64,000 nucleotides of DNA from Streptomyces populi (lineage in GTDB: Bacteria > Actinomycetota > Actinomycetes > Streptomycetales > Streptomycetaceae). The translations under genes and the position numbers were made by a program. Location of the stretch: positions 1 through 64,000 of the forward strand of contig NZ_KZ626873.1 of assembly GCF_002911015.1 (NCBI RefSeq). Direction: 5' to 3'. Below the pieces are notes generated by a model. The model saw nothing but the letters and a program-made list of their open reading frames with translations, had not been told where the DNA came from and ran no database searches. Shown piece by piece: positions 16,850 through 24,893 of this stretch; the first letter of the stretch is position 1; each line of letters starts with the position of its first letter.

Positions 16850-18052
16850 TCAGCCGTCCAGCTGCTCCAGCGTCGCGTGCGACGGGGCCCGACGGGAGCG
16901 GAGGTCGCGCGCCACGTCCTCCGCCGCGCCCAGCACGCGCACGGCGTTCTGCCAGGTCAGCTTGGTCACGTCCGTGGACGACCAGCCGCGGTCGAGGAGC
17001 TCGGCGATCAGGTTCGGATAGCCGGAGACGTCGTCGAGACCCGCCGGGGTGAAGGCCGTGCCGTCGTAGTCGCCGCCGATGCCGAGGTGGTCGATGCCGG
17101 CGACCTCGCGCATGTGGTCGAGGTGGTCGGCGACCGTCGACACCGTGGCGACGGGGCGCGGGTTGTCCTCCTCGAAGGCGCGGTGCACCTTCATGGCCTC
17201 GGCGGTGGTGTCGAGGTGGTGGAAGCCGTTCGCGCGCATGTTCTCGTCGGCGGCGGCCGTCCAGTCGACGGCCGCCTGGAGGACGAACTTCGGCACGAAC
17301 GTCACCATCGCCACTCCCCCGTTGGCGGGCAGCCGCTCCAGCACGTCGTCCGGGATGTTGCGCGGGTGGTCGCACACGGCGCGCGCCGAGGAGTGGGAGA
17401 AGATCACCGGCGCGACGGAGGTGTCGAGCGCGTCGCGCATGGTCGTGTCGGCCACGTGCGAGAGGTCCACGAGCATGCCCTCGCGGTTCATCTCCCGGAC
17501 GACCTCGCGGCCGAACGCGGACAGGCCGCCCACCGCGGGGGAGTCCGTCGCCGAGTCGGCCCAGGCGATGTTGTCGTTGTGGGTGAGGGTCATGTAGCGG
17601 ACGCCGAGCGCGTACAGGGCGCGCAGGGCGGCGAGGGAGTTGTCGATCGAGTGACCGCCCTCGGCGCCCATGAGGGAGGCGATACGGCCCTCGGCGCGGG
17701 CCGCCTCCATGTCGGCGGCGGTCAGCGCGGCCCGCAGGTCCGCCGGGTACCGGTCGATCAGCCGCTGCACGCAGTCGATCTGTTCCAGCGTCGCGGTGAG
17801 GGCGCCGGGCAGGTCGGAGCGGACGTACACCGACCAGTACTGGGCGCCGACGCCGCCCGCGCGCAGCCGGGCCAGGTCCGTGTGCAGGTGGGCGCTCTGG
17901 TCGGCGGCGATGTCACGGGCGCCGAGGTCGTAGCGGACCTGCTCCCGCAGGGCGTACGGCAGGTCGTTGTGCCCGTCGACGACCGGGTACTCGTCGAGCA
18001 GGGCCCGGGCGCGGTCGATCGAGGGCAGGGAGGACTCCGGCATCCGCGTCAC
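16850..18052 (-). CDS. Membrane dipeptidase-like peptidase M19
   Basis: Zinc amidohydrolase-fold dipeptidase, 400 aa. The metal motif VVDGHNDLPYAL lies near the N terminus. The bridging glutamate is in LMGAEGGHSI, followed by GVRYMTLTHNDN. The histidines are in VIFSHSSARAVCDHPRN and the C-terminal signature is HLGIGGDYDG. GTG 18052 overlaps the purE stop (GTGA), so it is the third gene of a purK-purE-dipeptidase operon. ATG 18043 is an alternative start. Cleavage of dipeptides ending in D- or L-residues is family knowledge; a purine link is not implied. Confidence 0.9.
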   Translation of the reverse strand: MTRMPESSLPSIDRARALLDEYPVVDGHNDLPYALREQVRYDLGARDIAADQSAHLHTDLARLRAGGVGAQYWSVYVRSDLPGALTATLEQIDCVQRLIDRYPADLRAALTAADMEAARAEGRIASLMGAEGGHSIDNSLAALRALYALGVRYMTLTHNDNIAWADSATDSPAVGGLSAFGREVVREMNREGMLVDLSHVADTTMRDALDTSVAPVIFSHSSARAVCDHPRNIPDDVLERLPANGGVAMVTFVPKFVLQAAVDWTAAADENMRANGFHHLDTTAEAMKVHRAFEEDNPRPVATVSTVADHLDHMREVAGIDHLGIGGDYDGTAFTPAGLDDVSGYPNLIAELLDRGWSSTDVTKLTWQNAVRVLGAAEDVARDLRSRRAPSHATLEQLDG

Positions 18053-18573
18053 TTCCCGAAGCCGAAGCCGCCGGCGGCGCCCTCGACCTTGGCGCGCAGC
18101 CGCTTGCCCTTCTCGGTGGCCTGGTCGTTCAGCTCCTGCTGGAACTCCCGCATCCGGCCGAGGAGTTCCTCGTCGTGGGCGGCGAGCATCCGGGCGGCCA
18201 GGAGACCGGCGTTGCGGGCGCCGCCGACGGAGACGGTCGCCACGGGCACGCCGGCCGGCATCTGCACGATGGAGAGCAGCGAGTCCATGCCGTCGAGGTA
18301 CTTGAGCGGGACGGGCACGCCGATGACGGGCAGCGGGGTGACGGACGCCAGCATCCCCGGCAGGTGGGCCGCGCCGCCGGCGCCCGCGATGATCGCCTTG
18401 AGCCCGCGCTCCGCGGCCTGCTCGCCGTACGCGATCATCTCGCGGGGCATGCGGTGCGCGGAGACGACGTCCACCTCGTAGGGGATCTCGAACTCGTCCA
18501 GCGCCTGGGCGGCGGCCTCCATGACGGGCCAGTCGGAGTCCGACCCCATGACGATGCCTACAACGGGGCTCAT
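18049..18573 (-). CDS. purE: N5-carboxyaminoimidazole ribonucleotide mutase
   Basis: Converts N5-CAIR (product of PurK) to CAIR in de novo purine synthesis. The 174-aa class I PurE has the nucleotide-binding GIVMGSDSDWPVM, VVSAHRMPREM (catalytic histidine) and IAGAGGAAHLPGMLAS. It also has VIGVPVPLKYLDGMDSLLSI and the GGARNAGLLAARML core. A C-terminal extension after about 150 (KGKRLRAKVEGAAGG) is short and charged. Its ATG overlaps the purK stop by ATGA. Confidence 0.97.
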   Translation of the reverse strand: MSPVVGIVMGSDSDWPVMEAAAQALDEFEIPYEVDVVSAHRMPREMIAYGEQAAERGLKAIIAGAGGAAHLPGMLASVTPLPVIGVPVPLKYLDGMDSLLSIVQMPAGVPVATVSVGGARNAGLLAARMLAAHDEELLGRMREFQQELNDQATEKGKRLRAKVEGAAGGFGFGK

Positions 18574-19730
18574 TCGGTGATCGTGCCTCTCAGGTAGCCG
18601 GCTGCGTGCCGGGCGCGCTCAAGGACGTCGTCCAGGTCGTCGCCGTAGGTGTTGACATGGCCGACCTTACGGCCGGGCTTCACGTCCTTGCCGTACATGT
18701 GAATCTTGAGCTGCGGGTCGCGGGCCATGCAGTGCAGGTACGCGGAGTACATGTCGGGGAAGTCGCCGCCGAGGACGTTCGCCATGACCGTCCACTTCGC
18801 GCGCGGGCGCGGGTCGCCGAGCGGGAGGTCGAGGACCGCGCGGACGTGGTTGGCGAACTGGGAGGTGACCGCGCCGTCCTGGGTCCAGTGGCCCGAGTTG
18901 TGCGGGCGCATGGCCAGTTCGTTGACGAGGATGCGCCCGTCGCGGGTCTCGAAGAGCTCGACGGCCAGGTGCCCGACGACGCCGAGTTCCTTGGCGATGC
19001 GCAGCGCCAGTTCCTGTGCCTCCAGGGCCAGCTCCTCGGCGATGCCGGGCGCCGGGGCGATCACGGTGTCGCAGACGCCGCCGACCTGCTGGGACTCGAC
19101 GACGGGGTAGGCGACGGCCTGGCCGTGCGGGGAGCGGACGACGTTCGCGGCGAGCTCGCGCGCGAAGTCGACCTTCTCCTCGGCGAGGACGGGAACACCG
19201 GCGCGGAAGGGCTCGGCCGCCTCCTCGGGGGAACGGACGAACCAGACCCCCTTGCCGTCGTAGCCGCCGCGGACGGTCTTGAGGATGACCGGGAAGCCGT
19301 CACCCTCCTCCCCCGCGGCGAGGCCCTCCGCGGCGAACGCGGCCACGTCCGCCACGTCGGTCACGATGCGGTGCCGCGGGCACGGCACGCCGATCGCGTC
19401 GAGCTTCGCGCGCATCACGCCCTTGTCCTGGGCGTGCACGAGCGCGTCGGGGCCCGGCCGGACGGGGATGCCGTCCGCCTCCAGGGCCCGCAGGTGCTCG
19501 GTCGGGACGTGCTCGTGATCGAAGGTGATCACGTCGCAGCCCCGCGCGAAGTCACGCAGCGTGTCGAGGTCGCGATAGTCGCCGACGACGACCTCGCCGA
19601 CGACCTGCGCCGCGGAATCCTGTGGGGTGTCACTGAGGAGCTTGAACTTGATGCCGAGCGGGATGCCCGCCTCGTGTGTCATACGAGCGAGCTGACCGCC
19701 GCCGACCATGCCGACTACCGGGAACGTCAC
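18570..19730 (-). CDS. purK: N5-carboxyaminoimidazole ribonucleotide synthetase
   Basis: ATP-grasp ligase converting AIR, bicarbonate and ATP to N5-CAIR. From GTG 19730 the protein (386 aa) begins MTFPVVGMVGGGQLARMTHEAG, the standard PurK N terminus. It has DVITFDHEHVPTEHLRALE, the ATP-grasp loop ILKTVRGGYDGKGVW, the metal-binding ELAMRPHNSGHWTQDG and C-terminal AKWTVMANVLGGD. The frame stays open far upstream (to 19913), but that extension has no family similarity. A GGAG lies unusually close to the chosen GTG. It is first gene of the purK-purE-dipeptidase operon. Confidence 0.95.
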   Translation of the reverse strand: MTFPVVGMVGGGQLARMTHEAGIPLGIKFKLLSDTPQDSAAQVVGEVVVGDYRDLDTLRDFARGCDVITFDHEHVPTEHLRALEADGIPVRPGPDALVHAQDKGVMRAKLDAIGVPCPRHRIVTDVADVAAFAAEGLAAGEEGDGFPVILKTVRGGYDGKGVWFVRSPEEAAEPFRAGVPVLAEEKVDFARELAANVVRSPHGQAVAYPVVESQQVGGVCDTVIAPAPGIAEELALEAQELALRIAKELGVVGHLAVELFETRDGRILVNELAMRPHNSGHWTQDGAVTSQFANHVRAVLDLPLGDPRPRAKWTVMANVLGGDFPDMYSAYLHCMARDPQLKIHMYGKDVKPGRKVGHVNTYGDDLDDVLERARHAAGYLRGTITE

Positions 19731-19816
19731 GCTCCAAGAGTATCGGCCGCGCCACAGTGGCCGGTTTCCGCGGCGATACGCCCGATTTTCCCTGTCGGTG
19801 ACCGCCTCTTTTCTTA

Positions 19817-19836
19817 CCTGTGAGCACATGCACAGG
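19817..19836. promoter_or_regulatory. Dyad CCTGTG-N8-CACAGG between purK and gtrA-like genes
   Basis: The 6-8-6 inverted repeat sits about 90 bp upstream of purK and 105 bp upstream of the GtrA gene. On the minus strand it overlaps CAGGTAAGAAA, which recurs upstream of the response regulator gene. The regulator is unknown. Confidence 0.3.
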
Positions 19837-19940
19837 CACCGTGCGGGAGCGCTGGTTAGCATGGGCTGGATGGCGTATTCCACCGCGCGTTCACCGGCGC
19901 GGCAGACGATCAAGACCCACCGACGGGGGCTGGCGACACC

Positions 19941-20480
19941 ATGAGCAGTGCTTCATCGGGGCCTCGGACGGGGTCTCGCGGCGCGGTTCGGCAGCGCTTC
20001 GAGCTGCTCTTCCGCGAGGTCGCCAAGTTCGGCGCGGTGGGCGGTGCGGGGCTGCTCGTCAACCTGCTCGTGTTCAACCTGGTGCGTCACCTCACGGACC
20101 TGCAGGTCGTACGGGCCAGTGTCATCGCCACGGTCGTGTCCATCGCCTTCAACTACGTCGGGTTCCGCTACTTCACCTACCGGGACCGCGACAAGGGCGG
20201 GCGCACCAAGGAGCTGACGCTCTTCCTGCTGTTCAGCGTGGTGGGCCTGGTCATCGAGAACGGTGTGCTGTACGCGGCGACGTACGGTTTCGGCTGGGAC
20301 AGCCCGCTGCAGAGCAACGTCTTCAAGTTCCTCGGCATCGGTGTCGCGACGCTCTTCCGCTTCTGGTCCTACCGCACCTGGGTGTTCCGGGCGCTTCCGG
20401 CCAGGGAGGCGGTGGCCAGCGCCGAATCGTTCCTGGACGAGGAGCCCGGGGCGCACCGCACGCGGGCCCGCGCGAACTGA
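19941..20480 (+). CDS. GtrA family membrane protein
   Basis: A 179-aa four-helix membrane protein of the GtrA family, thought to translocate undecaprenyl-phosphate-linked sugars. The first helix follows FREVAKFGAVGGAGLLVNLLVFN. The family landmarks SIAFNYVGFRYFTYRDR and ATLFRFWSYRTWVF are present. Both ends are cytoplasmic and charged, and the C-terminal about 25 residues extend past the family core. ATG 19941 has only a weak G-rich site. It is divergent from purK and convergent with the histidine kinase gene. The role in envelope glycosylation is inference. Confidence 0.9.
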   Translation: MSSASSGPRTGSRGAVRQRFELLFREVAKFGAVGGAGLLVNLLVFNLVRHLTDLQVVRASVIATVVSIAFNYVGFRYFTYRDRDKGGRTKELTLFLLFSVVGLVIENGVLYAATYGFGWDSPLQSNVFKFLGIGVATLFRFWSYRTWVFRALPAREAVASAESFLDEEPGAHRTRARAN

Positions 20481-20510
20481 GCACCCGCGTGCGCCGAGCA
20501 GGGGTTTTCC

Positions 20511-21794
20511 CTACCTGACCGTGCGCTCCTCGTCGTCCTCCGAGAGCCGGAGCGGGCGCTTGAGCGGGGTGCGGGACAGGAACATGCCGAAGACCGGCGG
20601 CTGGGCCTGGAGCATCTCCAGACGGCCCCCGTCGGCCTCCGCGAGGTCGCGGGCGACGGCGAGACCGATGCCGGTGGAGTTGCGGCCGCTGATGGTGCGC
20701 TCGAAGATGCGGGCGCCGAGGTCGGCGGGGACGCCGGGGCCCTCGTCGGTGACCTCGATGACGGCCTGGTTGCCGGTCACGCGGGTGCGCAGCGCGACGG
20801 TGCCGCCGCCGTGCATGAGGGAGTTCTCGATCAGTGCCGCGAGGACCTGGGCGACCGCGCCCGGGGTGCCCACCGCCTGCAAATGACGTTTGCCGGAGCT
20901 GACGATCGCGCGGCCGGCGCTGCGGTAGGCCGGGCGCCACTCCTCCAGCTGCTGCTTGATGACCTCGTCGAGGTCGAAGGAGACGGCGGAGCCGGTGCGC
21001 GGGTCGCGGGCGTTGGTGAGCAGGCGCTCGACCACGTCCGTGAGGCGCTCCACCTGGGTCAGCGCGATCGTCGCCTCCTCCTTCACCGTGTCGAGGTCGT
21101 CGGTGAGGGTGATCTCCTCCAGGCGCATGGAGAGCGCCGTCAGGGGCGTCCGCAGCTGGTGGGAGGCGTCGGCGGCGAGGCGGCGCTCGGCGGTGAGCAT
21201 CCTCCCGATGCGCTCGGCGCTGCCGTCCAGGACGTCGGCGACCCGGTCCAGCTCGGGGACGCCGTAGCGCTTGTGACGCGGGCGGGGGTCGCCCGAGCCC
21301 AGCCGTTCCGCCGTCTCGGCGAGGTCGGTGAGCGGGGAGGTGAGGCGGTTGGCCTGGCGTACGGCGAGCAGGACCGCGGCGATGATCGCGAGCAGGGCGA
21401 CGGCGCCGATGACCAGGAGGGTACGGCCGACCTCCTTGGTCACCGAGGAGCGGGGTTCCTGGACGGTGACCGTCTCGCCCGACTCGCCCTTGGCGGTGTA
21501 CTGGATGACGTCGCCGGCGGGCTGGCTGCCGACCTCGATGGGATCGCGGCCCGGAATCCTGATCACGGCGTAGCGCCGGTCGGTGACCTGGTTCCTGAAC
21601 GTCTCGTCGGTGATGTTCTCGTCGCCGAGGATGCGGCTGTCCACGATGCTGGCCAGGCGCAGTGCCTCGGAGTCCACGCGTTCCTGGGCGCTGTTGCTGA
21701 TCGTGCGGGTCTCGACGATGACGAGGGAGACGCCGAAGACGGCGATCACCACGAGCACGACGGCGAGGGTGGACTGGATCAGGCGGCGACGCAC
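20511..21794 (-). CDS. Sensor histidine kinase, two TM helices, HAMP
   Basis: Membrane sensor kinase of 427 aa. TM1 is at about 7-28 (LAVVLVVIAVFGVSLVIV), followed by an extracytoplasmic sensor of about 125 residues. TM2 is at LVIGAVALLAIIAAVLLAV, then HAMP (RLTSPLTDLAETAERLGSGD). The phosphoacceptor helix ADASHQLRTPLTALSMRLEE carries the histidine. The ATPase domain has N-box LAALIENSLMHGGG, VTDEGPGVPADL and STGIGLAVARDLAEADGG. Start GTG 21794 follows CCGGAGGG. The response regulator gene lies 285 bp upstream on the same strand, so the two form a pair. The signal is unknown. Confidence 0.93.
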   Translation of the reverse strand: MRRRLIQSTLAVVLVVIAVFGVSLVIVETRTISNSAQERVDSEALRLASIVDSRILGDENITDETFRNQVTDRRYAVIRIPGRDPIEVGSQPAGDVIQYTAKGESGETVTVQEPRSSVTKEVGRTLLVIGAVALLAIIAAVLLAVRQANRLTSPLTDLAETAERLGSGDPRPRHKRYGVPELDRVADVLDGSAERIGRMLTAERRLAADASHQLRTPLTALSMRLEEITLTDDLDTVKEEATIALTQVERLTDVVERLLTNARDPRTGSAVSFDLDEVIKQQLEEWRPAYRSAGRAIVSSGKRHLQAVGTPGAVAQVLAALIENSLMHGGGTVALRTRVTGNQAVIEVTDEGPGVPADLGARIFERTISGRNSTGIGLAVARDLAEADGGRLEMLQAQPPVFGMFLSRTPLKRPLRLSEDDEERTVR

Positions 21795-22079
21795 GGGGGC
21801 CCTCCGGGCAGATGGCTGTACCGGGTCCAGTGTGCACGTTCGCCGCTCCGGCACGGGCGGGGTGCCGGTCCGGGGGCGCGGGTTTCCCGTCGCCGCCCGG
21901 GACGGCCGGGTCTCGGCGCCCCGGGTCCCGGCGGCCCTGGGGCCTCGGCCGTTCCGGGCCCGGTCCTTCTCGAGCCTCAACCGTTCCGGGGCCTCGGACG
22001 ACCCGGGGCCTCAGCCGACCCGGGCCTCGGTCGTCCCCGGGGTCTCGGTCGTCCCCGGGGTTTCCGCCGCCGCGAAGCC
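21795..22079 (-). repeat. GC-rich intergenic region with exact 18-bp tandem duplication
   Basis: The 285-bp gap between response regulator and kinase genes contains CTCGGTCGTCCCCGGGGT twice in tandem (22026-22043, 22044-22061). Several related CCTCGG/CCGGGG fragments precede it. No convincing coding signal is present. Confidence 0.6.
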
Positions 22080-22757
22080 TCAGCTCTTCTCGAAGCGGAA
22101 GCCGACGCCGCGCACCGTCGCGATGTAGCGGGGGTTCGCCGCGTCGTCGCCGAGCTTCTTGCGCAGCCAGGAGATGTGCATGTCGAGGGTCTTGGTGGAG
22201 GACCACCACGTGGTGTCCCAGACCTCGCGCATGAGCTGGTCGCGGGTGACGACGCGGCCGGCGTCGCGGACCAGGACCCGCAGGAGGTCGAACTCCTTCG
22301 CCGTGAGCTGGAGTTCCTCGTCGCCCATCCAGGCGCGGTGCGACTCGACGTCGATGCGCACGCCGTGGGTGGCGGGCGGCTGCTGGGGCTCGGCGGAGCC
22401 GCGCCGGAGCAGGGCCCGTACCCGGGCGAGGAGTTCGGCGAGCCGGAACGGCTTGGTGACGTAGTCGTCGGCGCCCGCGTCGAGACCGACGACGGTGTCC
22501 ACCTCGTCGGCCCGCGCGGTGAGGATGAGGATGGGCACGGTGTGGCCCTCGGCGCGGAGCCGGCGGGCGACCTCCAGGCCGTCCATGCCGGGCAGTCCGA
22601 GGTCCAGGACGACCAGGTCGACACCGCCCTGCATTCCGGCGTCGAGCGCGGTGGGGCCGTCCTCGCGGACCTCGACCTCGTAACCCTCCCGGCGCAGGGC
22701 ACGGGCCAGCGGCTCCGAGATGGACGCGTCGTCCTCGGCGAGCAGTACACGGGTCAT
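22080..22757 (-). CDS. OmpR/PhoB-type response regulator
   Basis: A 225-aa regulator with receiver domain (acidic pair in LLAEDDASI, phosphoacceptor Asp in LVVLDLGLPGMDG, Thr in ILTARADEVD, Lys in YVTKPF). The winged helix-turn-helix domain contains LTAKEFDLLRVLVRDAGRVV, TLDMHISWLRKKLGDD and a C-terminal YIATVRGVGFRFE. ATG 22757. The cognate kinase is the gene downstream on the same strand. Target genes are not evident, though the divergent POT transporter gene is a candidate. Confidence 0.95.
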   Translation of the reverse strand: MTRVLLAEDDASISEPLARALRREGYEVEVREDGPTALDAGMQGGVDLVVLDLGLPGMDGLEVARRLRAEGHTVPILILTARADEVDTVVGLDAGADDYVTKPFRLAELLARVRALLRRGSAEPQQPPATHGVRIDVESHRAWMGDEELQLTAKEFDLLRVLVRDAGRVVTRDQLMREVWDTTWWSSTKTLDMHISWLRKKLGDDAANPRYIATVRGVGFRFEKS

Positions 22758-23281
22758 GGGGTGATGGTAGTCCGCCGTGCACTGCGCCAGGGCAGTGATC
22801 CGCCTCCCCGGTTCACACCCTCCGTCCGGGTGTTTCTTACCTGCGGGTGTGGGATGAGATCGTTACTGAGACCTTCGAATGATCGCCCGCGGTTCCACGA
22901 TCGCCTGTGATCCGCGTCTCAAGTCCTTCCATATAGGGCATTGTGATGTCGTATGGTGACCAGACGCCTGATGCACCACCTCGGGACCTTTGGCGAGAAC
23001 TTGATGCTGAAGGTCTCTTCTGTGTGCGGGCTGGTGTCAGCCAGCTTGAAGGAAAGACCTGTGGCCGGGCCCTCACGCACTGACGCGTGACGGGCGTGGA
23101 TCCCGGTGGTCGCCGTCCGCCGCTCCGGCAATCCGGAGCGGACTCCCCGTGGGCGTGGGGAAGGACGCCTGACCCCGCCGGTGCCGGCCGCCCCCCATGG
23201 GCGCGTCATTCCCCCACGCTCACGGCATGCCGTGAGCGTGGGGACCCCCCAACAGCGCGTCCCGACCAGCAAGGATCGACC
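22758..23281. other. Long divergent regulatory region between response regulator and POT genes
   Basis: A 524-bp region with locally lower GC (22850-23010). It contains CAGGTAAGAAA on the minus strand near 22830-22845, and a 32-bp palindrome close to the transporter start. An open frame on the minus strand (22837-23076) has poor codon bias and I do not believe it. Confidence 0.5.
23212..23243. repeat. Perfect 32-bp palindrome in the POT leader (dispersed-repeat-like)
   Basis: Sixteen-base arms (23212-23227 and 23228-23243, starting CCCCACGCTCACGGC) have no loop, within a GTCATTCCCCC...GGGGACCCCCCAA context. From memory this context recurs in many Streptomyces genomes. It ends 38 bp before the transporter ATG, so it would fold in the mRNA leader. 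Confidence 0.7.
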
Positions 23282-24778
23282 ATGGCGTCCAGCCTGACGA
23301 AGGACTCGGTCTCTCCGGGAATCTCCGGTTCCGAGAAGACCTTCTTCGGCCACCCCCGCGGACTGGCCACTCTCTTCATGACCGAGATGTGGGAGCGTTT
23401 CTCCTACTACGGGATGAAGGCACTGCTCCCGCTGTACCTGGTGGCACCGGGCGGCCTGCACCTCAGCGCGGCCACCGCGACCGCGATCTACTCGGTGTAC
23501 CTCTCCCTCGTGTACCTGCTCGCCCTGCCGGGTGGCTGGTTCGCCGACCGCGTCCTCGGCCCCCGCAAGACGGTCGCCGTCGCGGGTCTGATCATCATGC
23601 TGGGCCACCTCACGCTGGCTCTGCCCTCCTCCGGCACCTTCTACGCGGGCCTCGGCCTCGTGGCGATCGGTTCCGGTCTGCTGAAGGCCAACATCTCCAC
23701 GATGGTGGGCCACCTCTACGACGGCCCGGACGACCCGCGCCGTGACGGTGGCTTCACGCTGTTCTACGTCGGCATCAACCTCGGCGCCTTCGCCGCCCCG
23801 CTGATCATCGGCACCGTCGGCGAGAACGTGAACTGGCACCTGGGCTTCGCCCTCGCCGCGCTCGGCATGGCGCTGGGTCTCGTCCAGTACCTGCTCGGCG
23901 GCCGTCACCTCAGCGCCCGCTCGCACGAGGTCCCCACGCCTCTGACGGCCGAGGAGAAGTCCTCGACGCTGCGCAAGTCCGCGCTGTGGGCCGCTGTCGC
24001 CGTCGTCTTCTACGCGATCGTCGGCTTCTCGGGCCACTACACGCTGAACTGGCTGCTGGTCCCGATCACGATCGCCGGCCTGGTCATCCCGGTCATGGTC
24101 ATCGGGCGCATCAAGCGCGACAAGTCCCTGGACCGTGCCGACCAGTCGAAGATGTCCGCGTACATCTGGTTCTTCGTCGCCGCGGCCGTCTTCTGGATGA
24201 TCTACGACCAGGGCGGCTCGACGATGTCGATCTTCGCCGACGAGTCGGCCAAGAACACCGTCTTCGGCTGGGAGTTCCCGGTCTCCTGGTACCAGTCGGT
24301 CAACCCGGTCATGATCATGGCGCTGGCCCCGGTCTTCGCCTGGGCCTGGCTGTGGCTGAACAAGCGCGGCAAGGAGCCGAGCACGGCGACGAAGTTCGCC
24401 TCGGGCCTGATCCTGGTCGGCGCGTCGTTCTTCCTCTTCCTGGCCCCGCTGGCGATCGCCGAGGGCGGTCACAAGGCGGCCGCGATGTGGCTGGTGGCGA
24501 TCTACTTCGTGCAGACCGTCGGTGAGCTGACGCTCTCCCCGGTCGGCCTCTCGGTCACCACGAAGATGGCCCCGGCCAAGTACGCCTCCCAGATGATGGG
24601 TGTCTGGTTCCTGGCCGTCACCGCCGGTGACGCCACGACCGGTCTGCTCTCCATCGCCGAGGTCGACCTCAACAAGACGGGCATCGTCGCCCTGGAGGCC
24701 ACGCTCGCCGTGATCGCCGGTGTCGCGGTGTGGATGTACCGCAAGAAGGTCAAGGTGCTCATGGGCGACGTCAACTGA
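23282..24778 (+). CDS. POT/PTR family proton-dependent peptide transporter
   Basis: Major-facilitator symporter importing di- and tripeptides with protons, 498 aa and about 12-14 membrane helices. The motif TEMWERFSYYGMKALLPLYL (ExxER-F-YYG) is the proton-coupling signature in helix 1. GGWFADRVLGPRKTVAVAG follows helix 2-3, and NISTMVGHLY and FYVGINLGAFAAPL are present. The helix 10 signature is VGELTLSPVGLSVTTKMAP. The start ATG 23282 has AAGGA at the proper distance. A very stable palindrome sits in its leader and a strong terminator follows it. The long divergent region suggests regulation, possibly by the adjacent two-component pair. Confidence 0.95.
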   Translation: MASSLTKDSVSPGISGSEKTFFGHPRGLATLFMTEMWERFSYYGMKALLPLYLVAPGGLHLSAATATAIYSVYLSLVYLLALPGGWFADRVLGPRKTVAVAGLIIMLGHLTLALPSSGTFYAGLGLVAIGSGLLKANISTMVGHLYDGPDDPRRDGGFTLFYVGINLGAFAAPLIIGTVGENVNWHLGFALAALGMALGLVQYLLGGRHLSARSHEVPTPLTAEEKSSTLRKSALWAAVAVVFYAIVGFSGHYTLNWLLVPITIAGLVIPVMVIGRIKRDKSLDRADQSKMSAYIWFFVAAAVFWMIYDQGGSTMSIFADESAKNTVFGWEFPVSWYQSVNPVMIMALAPVFAWAWLWLNKRGKEPSTATKFASGLILVGASFFLFLAPLAIAEGGHKAAAMWLVAIYFVQTVGELTLSPVGLSVTTKMAPAKYASQMMGVWFLAVTAGDATTGLLSIAEVDLNKTGIVALEATLAVIAGVAVWMYRKKVKVLMGDVN

Positions 24779-24793
24779 CGTCGGCTCCCGCAC

Positions 24794-24837
24794 ACGGCGA
24801 GGGCCGCCGCACCGGACGGTGCGGCGGCCCTCGCCGT
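24794..24837. terminator. Bidirectional terminator, perfect 20-bp stem
   Basis: Arms 24794-24813 and 24818-24837 with a GGAC loop lie between the convergent POT and surface-protein genes. Confidence 0.9.
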
Positions 24838-24893
24838 TTCCGCGGCAGGGGCGAGGCCTGCCCGGCGCCGCGGCCGGGATCAGCGCGTGCCGG

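Noticed and set aside
22837..23076. 79-codon minus-strand frame in the POT upstream region
   Set aside because: Poor third-position GC and no ribosome site; it lies over an AT-richer promoter region.
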